This document shows, one piece after another, positions 58,834-64,000 of a stretch of DNA of 64,000 nt. The notes below the pieces were generated by a model that ran no database searches, was not told where the DNA came from, and saw nothing but the letters and a program-made list of their open reading frames with translations. Within the stretch, counting starts at the first letter, position 1; every line of letters begins with the position of its first letter. Made by a program: the position numbers and the translations under genes. Source of the stretch: Marinomonas pollencensis (lineage in GTDB: Bacteria > Pseudomonadota > Gammaproteobacteria > Pseudomonadales > Marinomonadaceae); the NCBI RefSeq assembly GCF_003387375.1, contig NZ_QUNG01000001.1, forward strand, positions 456,510 through 520,509, written 5' to 3'.

Positions 58834-61635
58834 ATGCGAGTTAACATAAAGCGGCTCCCTCTTTCATTCAGCTTATCGCCAAGTCTCAAGCTTTTTTGGA
58901 CCTTGTTCGCGCCAATTTTTACGCTGTCTCTGTTTTTCTGCATCTTTATTTTCATTTATCGCATACACGATTTAACCGCCCAGCTGGAAAACAAAGCCAA
59001 AAACATCACTCATCAGTTAGCGATCACTAGCGAATATGCTATATCAACCTCGAACGAGCAATTGATTTCACAACTTTTAGAACATGCACTGAGTTATGGC
59101 AATATCAATAACATCACGGTTTTCAATCAAAACAAGGAAGTGTCTTCTGAGATCGGACCAGCGGCCCACTTACCCACGCCCCCATTAACCGAGCAGACTT
59201 ATAGCCAAAAATCCAATAGCTACCTAGTCACTACACAAGCTATTTACCTTAACTCACCACCGATTAACGACTTAGGCAACCAACCTGGCACCTTTAACAA
59301 CAAACTCCAGCCCCGTATTATTGGCTGGGTAAAAGTAGAAACCAACATATCTCAACTTAACATCGCGCAATACCAACTTTTCTTTTTACTGCTATTTTTA
59401 TTCACTGTTTTTAACGCTCTGTGCGCCTACCTTGTTTCACGAGTCACGACGGCACTTATTCAACCAAGTGAAAAGCTATCTATAGCACTTCGAAAACTAA
59501 CCAAAGGGCAATATTCAGCGGCTAAGTCCATCAAACTACCCGCACAATACTCAGAAACCCAAAAAGACCTATTCGAACTCGCTGAGCGGCTTGAAAACCA
59601 CAAAAAAGAACTGATGGCAGGCATTGAGCAATCTACAGAAGACATGCGTAGAAACATGGACAGCATGGAAGAAAAAAGTGCACAACTCTTCATCGCAAAC
59701 AAAGAAGCAATGGAATCAAACCGCCTTAAATCTCAGTTTCTTGCTAACATTAGTCACGAGGTAAGAACCCCACTCAACGCTATTTTAGGCTACACAAAAA
59801 TCCTTCAAAAAAACGTCAAGGACAACCAAAACAAACTCTATGTCGACACCATAGAGCAAGCGACTAATAGCCTATTGGCAATTATCGGCGACATTTTAGA
59901 TTTCTCAAAAATAGAGGCAGGAAAACTCAGCCTAGACTATAGCCCAATCAACATAAGAGAACTGGTTGATGAGGTATACCAAACCCTAAGTGCCAACCTA
60001 CTAACAGACGACAAGCAAATCGACCTAGTAACAGATTTTTCTCCCGACGTACCGAGCATCATGATTGGTGATAGCATTCGCATTCGCCAAGTACTGACAA
60101 ACTTAATCAGTAATGCCCTTAAGTTCACCAATAAAGGAGCAATCACCACAAAAGTGATGCTCTCAGATAAGAGCGCAGACCAGCTCACACTTGCTTTTCG
60201 TGTCATCGACACGGGAATTGGTATTGCTGAAGATAAAATCAACCAATTGTTTAAGCCCTTTTCACAAGTGGATACCAGCACCACTCGAAAATTTGGCGGC
60301 ACTGGCTTAGGTTTGGTGATTACTAAAAAGCTCGTGGAGCAAATGGGCGGAACAATTAAGATCAGCAGCACGCCAAAAATAGGCTCCACTTTCCACTTCA
60401 GTCTACAACTTAAACCCTCTAACAAACCTCAGCCAAAACCAGAAAAACTGGACAAAGTCGTCGTGTTTTTAGAGCCTAGCAATACTTATCGTCATTACCT
60501 TAAAAATTACTTTAGTGAAATTGGCGCCACAGGAATCGCCTGCTCTGGCGTTGAACAGGTCATCTCAAAACTTAACCAACAGCACGCCAAAATTGATGCC
60601 ATTCTAGTTAACCTAATTCCGAACAAACAAAATGCCATGGATGCTATGGAACTGGCCACCTATGCGAGCACACAATTCAACATCCCTTGCATTTTAATGA
60701 TTCAACCACCAGGCCAAATAAATCACTACCCTGAACTGAAATCGATCTGCAGCAACATCCTGCTTAAGCCTATCAGCCACAAGCATTTGTTTAATACACT
60801 GCAACATATTCAACCCCCTAACACCTTGCCAGCCATCGAGCAGACTTCCCATAATGAGCCCCCTGCGCCAGCCATTTCCAGTAAGCTTACTGGGTTAAAA
60901 ATTCTGGCGGTCGATGACACCCAAATAAACTTACAACTTTTAAGCCATTGGCTTACCCCCCATGGACTGGAGATTTTTCTAGCCCGTAGCGGCCAAAAAG
61001 CAATAGACATGGCAAAAGAGCAGCAGTTTGACTTAATTCTTATGGATATACAGATGCCTGAAATGGATGGTTTAGAGACCACCCAACATCTGCGCAGTTT
61101 AGCAACCTACAAAGACACTCCCATTGTCGCGCTAACAGCACACGCTCTTGGCTCAGAGCAAGACAGAATATTAGCCTCCGGCATGAACGCCTATCTATCA
61201 AAACCGGTCGACGAACAGATTTTAATCAACACCATAGAAAAATGGTGCTTAAGAAAAGAAAGTGCGCAACAGCACATCAACACCCAAGTAACAAACGCCT
61301 TTGACCTCAGTAAAGCGCTGTCTATCGTTAACCAAAAAAGCGATATCGCCAAAGAGATGTTTGACATGCTGGCGGACTCTCTAAGCGATGAGAAAAAGCT
61401 TTTAAAACACCACTTTGAGCTCCAAGACACAGAAAAACTGATTCATGTTGTACACCGCATACATGGGGCCTCCAAGTACACGGGAACAATCGAATTGACT
61501 CGCCACGCAGGCTTTTTGGAAACTCACCTGAAAGAGTTTGGCATGGAAGATGTTGAAGGGGTTTTAAACGACTTTCTAGAAAGCATCGATATGCTTCTGG
61601 AGGTTAGGAGCTTTATTCCTTGGCCTCAAGAATAA
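58834..61635 (+). CDS. barA: Tripartite hybrid sensor histidine kinase, BarA/GacS type
   Basis: Sensor of the Gac/Bar-UvrY system, which controls Csr/Rsm small RNAs and lifestyle switching. The 933-residue protein has TM1 (about 18-43), a periplasmic sensor, TM2 (about 178-200), HAMP/coiled coil, HisKA with phospho-His308 in NISHEVRTPLN, HATPase (GGTGLGLVITKKLVEQMGG), a first receiver lacking the Asp (FLEPSN and ILVNL replace DD and D), a functional receiver with Asp738 in LMDIQMPEMDG, and an Hpt domain with His874 in VVHRIHGASKYTG. The domain order and Hpt identify BarA/GacS. Its 3' end overlaps convergent acpS by 23 nt. Confidence 0.95.
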   Translation: MRVNIKRLPLSFSLSPSLKLFWTLFAPIFTLSLFFCIFIFIYRIHDLTAQLENKAKNITHQLAITSEYAISTSNEQLISQLLEHALSYGNINNITVFNQNKEVSSEIGPAAHLPTPPLTEQTYSQKSNSYLVTTQAIYLNSPPINDLGNQPGTFNNKLQPRIIGWVKVETNISQLNIAQYQLFFLLLFLFTVFNALCAYLVSRVTTALIQPSEKLSIALRKLTKGQYSAAKSIKLPAQYSETQKDLFELAERLENHKKELMAGIEQSTEDMRRNMDSMEEKSAQLFIANKEAMESNRLKSQFLANISHEVRTPLNAILGYTKILQKNVKDNQNKLYVDTIEQATNSLLAIIGDILDFSKIEAGKLSLDYSPINIRELVDEVYQTLSANLLTDDKQIDLVTDFSPDVPSIMIGDSIRIRQVLTNLISNALKFTNKGAITTKVMLSDKSADQLTLAFRVIDTGIGIAEDKINQLFKPFSQVDTSTTRKFGGTGLGLVITKKLVEQMGGTIKISSTPKIGSTFHFSLQLKPSNKPQPKPEKLDKVVVFLEPSNTYRHYLKNYFSEIGATGIACSGVEQVISKLNQQHAKIDAILVNLIPNKQNAMDAMELATYASTQFNIPCILMIQPPGQINHYPELKSICSNILLKPISHKHLFNTLQHIQPPNTLPAIEQTSHNEPPAPAISSKLTGLKILAVDDTQINLQLLSHWLTPHGLEIFLARSGQKAIDMAKEQQFDLILMDIQMPEMDGLETTQHLRSLATYKDTPIVALTAHALGSEQDRILASGMNAYLSKPVDEQILINTIEKWCLRKESAQQHINTQVTNAFDLSKALSIVNQKSDIAKEMFDMLADSLSDEKKLLKHHFELQDTEKLIHVVHRIHGASKYTGTIELTRHAGFLETHLKEFGMEDVEGVLNDFLESIDMLLEVRSFIPWPQE

Positions 61636-62005
61636 CAAACGCCTGCGCGTACGCTTTTTCATCCGTTAAGCTTAAATGCCATGTTACTGGCGAGGTAAAA
61701 CGCGATGCTATTTCAGCACTCACCACTAAAATCGGTTGGCCGGTAGGTAAATTTTCCACTTGGAAATGCTGAAAACTGACCCCACGCCCAATCCCTGTAC
61801 CCAAGGCTTTTACTGCGGCTTCTTTGGCTGCAAAACGTTTTGCCACAAACGCATCCCGTTTTAGTGGGTTCGATATCAGCGCCCATTGCTGCTTTTCATC
61901 TTGGGTTAAAATACGATCAATAAAACGCTCACCCAATTTAGCAACGGAGTCAGAAACACGAGCAATGTCGACTAAATCCGTTCCAATTCCAATAATCAAA
62001 ATCAC
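61613..62005 (-). CDS. acpS: Holo-[acyl-carrier-protein] synthase
   Basis: Transfers phosphopantetheine from CoA to ACP. The 130-residue protein has the family motifs GIGTDLVDIARV and KRFAAKEAAVKALGTGIGRG with the Mg-binding Asp and Glu. The start is GTG 62005 or TTG two codons later; AGG lies three bases from the first and nine from the second, so the TTG may be preferred. It follows recO by 68 nt; pdxJ, usual at this place, is absent. Confidence 0.94.
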   Translation of the reverse strand: MILIIGIGTDLVDIARVSDSVAKLGERFIDRILTQDEKQQWALISNPLKRDAFVAKRFAAKEAAVKALGTGIGRGVSFQHFQVENLPTGQPILVVSAEIASRFTSPVTWHLSLTDEKAYAQAFVILEAKE

Positions 62006-62073
62006 TTACCTACTGTCAATTTAAAACCATGATGGGCGCACCAGATAGCAATCTACGCTCATCTCCCCCAAGA

Positions 62074-62814
62074 TCACACCAGGGCTCGAAAAATAGGCAC
62101 ACCATGCAAGCGTTCGCCTTGATAAGTCTGCTTAGGCAACAAGCGCCTAGCGCTGATTGACCTGCCATTAAGCAATCCGTCCAACCAAGAACGATGCAGC
62201 TCTTTAGCCAAACTTAAAACCTGCTTATTGGTCCAAGCGCCAGCATGATAATCCAATGCAAGCTGCCCTTCCACATACAGCAAGGGCAACTGTTTCGGCT
62301 TTTCTCCATGATATGGCCTTAAACCAAATTTGTGATGAAATTGATAAAGCTGCTTATGCTGCAAGGACTCACCACGACTCGTCGTTGCCATATTTATGGT
62401 AACCCCTAACTCAGCAAACAACCCGACTTCAAAGCGTCTTAAAATTGGCGCGACAGGAACACCAGCATGCAAACTACTGATCAGCCATTGATAAAGCTCA
62501 TAAACCACGGGCAAAGGCAAATTAAGTGGCAGCAGCCTTTCTATTATTTCATGAATGTATAGACCGGCATAAAGCGGCATACCTTCTAAGTAAAAACCAG
62601 CCTGTACGGACTCCATACTTTTAATGGTTTTTAATTCGCCACGACCACTGCACTCAACTTCAAAGCATAAAAAAGGCCCAGGTATAACCCGAGCCTCTTT
62701 TTTAGGTAAGCGCCATACTCCTCGTATTAAACCTTGTTCGAAGCTAAGCAAATCCACTAGGATTTTGCCATCTTGAAAAGGACGAGTATGAATAACATAC
62801 GCAGTCACGCGCAT
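62074..62814 (-). CDS. recO: DNA repair protein RecO
   Basis: Recombination mediator that loads RecA on SSB-coated DNA with RecR. The 246-residue protein has the N-terminal OB fold (AYVIHTRPFQDGKILVDLLSFEQG...) and the helical RecO C domain with LRRFEVGLFAELG. The four-cysteine zinc finger of many RecO proteins is absent, as in some gammaproteobacteria. AAAGGG precedes the ATG. Confidence 0.94.
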   Translation of the reverse strand: MRVTAYVIHTRPFQDGKILVDLLSFEQGLIRGVWRLPKKEARVIPGPFLCFEVECSGRGELKTIKSMESVQAGFYLEGMPLYAGLYIHEIIERLLPLNLPLPVVYELYQWLISSLHAGVPVAPILRRFEVGLFAELGVTINMATTSRGESLQHKQLYQFHHKFGLRPYHGEKPKQLPLLYVEGQLALDYHAGAWTNKQVLSLAKELHRSWLDGLLNGRSISARRLLPKQTYQGERLHGVPIFRALV

Positions 62815-62838
62815 TCTGTTTACCCTTTGATAAGCAAA

Positions 62839-63741
62839 TTATTCTTCTTGGTAGCCCAAGCTGGCAAGGGCACGCTCGTCATCAGACCAACCAGAACGCA
62901 CTTTAATCCACAAATTCAGCATAACTTTGTGCTGGAATAAGTTTTCCATATCAATACGTGCTTCTTTACCAATCAGTTTGATTTTTTCGCCACGCTCACC
63001 AATGATGATGCGTTTTTGACCATTACGCTCAACCAAGATCAAGGCGCTAATATGAATCGCCGATTCCTCAAACACAAACTCTTCAATCTGTACCGCGACT
63101 TCGTACGGCACTTCTTGACCTAATTGTCGAGTGATCTTCTCACGAACAATCTCAGCTGCCAAAAAACGCGAGCTACGGTTGGTAATTTGATCTTCTGGGT
63201 AAAAGGCTGTCCCCTCAGGAATATAGCCTTCCACCAAGTGTTCAAGACGATCTAGATTTTTATTACGCAACGCTGAAATGGGTACTATCTGAGAGAAGTT
63301 CATGCGCTCAGACAAGTTCGCAAGACGCGGTAAGATATCGTCTTTATTTTCAATCTGATCGACTTTATTCGCCACTAGAACCACAGGACAACGAGCGTAT
63401 TTTACTTTTTCTAAAACCGACTCATCTTCTTCCGTCCAGCGATTGGCGTCGACCACAAAAAGGATCACATCAACATCTTTTAATGCCGCTGAGGCTGTTT
63501 TGTTCATAAAGCGGTTAATCGCTTTTGTTTCGCCCAAATGGAGCCCAGGTGTATCCACATAGATAGCTTGGATATGACCTTCAGTTTTAACCCCTAGAAT
63601 CTGATCTCGAGTTGTCTGCGGCTTACGCGAGGTAATCGACAGTTTCTGACCCAAAATATGATTCAGTAAAGTCGACTTACCAACATTCGGACGACCAACA
63701 ATCGCCACATAGCCGCAATGAGTAATTTCTAGCTCAGACAT
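62839..63741 (-). CDS. era: GTPase Era
   Basis: Essential GTPase for 30S maturation that binds the 3' end of 16S rRNA. The 300-residue protein has G1 [10 protein letters not shown]2 around [13 protein letters not shown]3 DTPGLH, G4 NKVD, and a C-terminal KH domain with [15 protein letters not shown]. Its ATG overlaps the rnc stop (TAATG), the classic rnc-era-recO arrangement. Confidence 0.98.
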   Translation of the reverse strand: MSELEITHCGYVAIVGRPNVGKSTLLNHILGQKLSITSRKPQTTRDQILGVKTEGHIQAIYVDTPGLHLGETKAINRFMNKTASAALKDVDVILFVVDANRWTEEDESVLEKVKYARCPVVLVANKVDQIENKDDILPRLANLSERMNFSQIVPISALRNKNLDRLEHLVEGYIPEGTAFYPEDQITNRSSRFLAAEIVREKITRQLGQEVPYEVAVQIEEFVFEESAIHISALILVERNGQKRIIIGERGEKIKLIGKEARIDMENLFQHKVMLNLWIKVRSGWSDDERALASLGYQEE

Positions 63742-64000
63742 TATTTCTTTTCCAGTTGTTTGAGGGCTTTAGCGGCCGCGTTTTGCTCAGCAATTCTACG
63801 GCTATTGCCTCTGCCTTCAATGGGCTCATCACTTAGTTCTATCTGACAATGAACAAAAAAGGTTTGATCATGGGGTTCACCGACGATTTTTACCACCTCG
63901 TACTGTGGCAAGCCATGCTTTCTTGCCTGCAAGAATTCCTGCAAGCGCGTTTTCGCATCCTTAGTGACAATTTTCAGTGAAGTCGCATCAAGGCGATCTT
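63741..64000 (-). CDS. rnc: Ribonuclease III, C-terminal part (cut by window edge)
   Basis: Only the last 86 or so codons are present; the frame is open to the right edge. The visible part is the end of the catalytic-domain linker ([21 protein letters not shown]) and the double-stranded-RNA-binding domain (VHCQIELSD...[21 protein letters not shown]). Catalytic residues lie outside the window. Confidence 0.95.
   Translation of the reverse strand, partial: DRLDATSLKIVTKDAKTRLQEFLQARKHGLPQYEVVKIVGEPHDQTFFVHCQIELSDEPIEGRGNSRRIAEQNAAAKALKQLEKK

Overview
The window reads as a chromosomal, mostly housekeeping segment of a marine gammaproteobacterium of the Oceanospirillales, most likely Marinomonas or a close relative. 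This is inferred from moderate GC content, the RpoS/NlpD and BarA/GacS proteins, the long Pseudomonas-type DapD and the gene order. No rRNA, tRNA, CRISPR array, transposase, integrase or prophage gene was seen. Nearly every gene is intact; only the first and last genes are cut by the window edges.

Layout. (1) About 1-7.7 kb: the 3' part of a gene with a degenerate nucleotidyl-cyclase-like domain faces a minus-strand cluster read as ftsB-ispD-ispF-truD-surE-pcm-DUF368-nlpD-rpoS. The genes overlap or nearly touch, with a polyprenyl-phosphate translocase candidate (DUF368) between pcm and nlpD. (2) 7.7-10.8 kb: pyrG-eno, with a pyrG leader resembling the E. coli pyrC start-site-switching leader. 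(3) 10.9-17 kb: accessory genes, namely an orphan phthalate-dioxygenase-reductase-like protein, a P-loop small-molecule kinase, an aaeXAB-like efflux operon and a D-2-hydroxyacid dehydrogenase coupled to tilS. (4) 17-37.1 kb: the classic envelope and macromolecular-synthesis supercluster, read on the minus strand as rpsB-tsf-pyrH-frr-uppS-cdsA-dxr-rseP-bamA-skp-lpxD-fabZ-lpxA-lpxB-rnhB-dnaE-accA-tilS, punctuated by intrinsic terminators or attenuators. (5) 37.4-46.3 kb: plus-strand map-glnD-dapC-dapD-arsC/yffB-like, then dapE, two unknown small genes and panD. A small lipoprotein gene lies antisense. (6) 46.3-57.5 kb: tpx, a membrane-anchored cold-shock-domain protein, slyX, rsmJ, tsaB, adk, ppc, mazG, relA, rlmD. 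(7) 57.5-64 kb: cysM, a Cys-rich lipoprotein and a BarA/GacS tripartite sensor kinase, then rnc-era-recO-acpS without pdxJ.

The genes cover isoprenoid precursor supply (dxr, ispD, ispF, uppS) and its use as lipid carrier (DUF368), lipid A and outer-membrane assembly (lpxA, lpxB, lpxD, bamA, skp, rseP), lysine/DAP synthesis, nucleotide supply (pyrG, pyrH, adk), translation and stress control (rpoS, relA, barA, surE, pcm). The most interesting signals are regulatory or small-gene features: the pyrG leader, a 133-bp inverted-repeat element between adk and ppc, a two-TM cold-shock protein, and a four-cysteine lipoprotein just upstream of barA. I saw no clear undescribed defence or mobile system.
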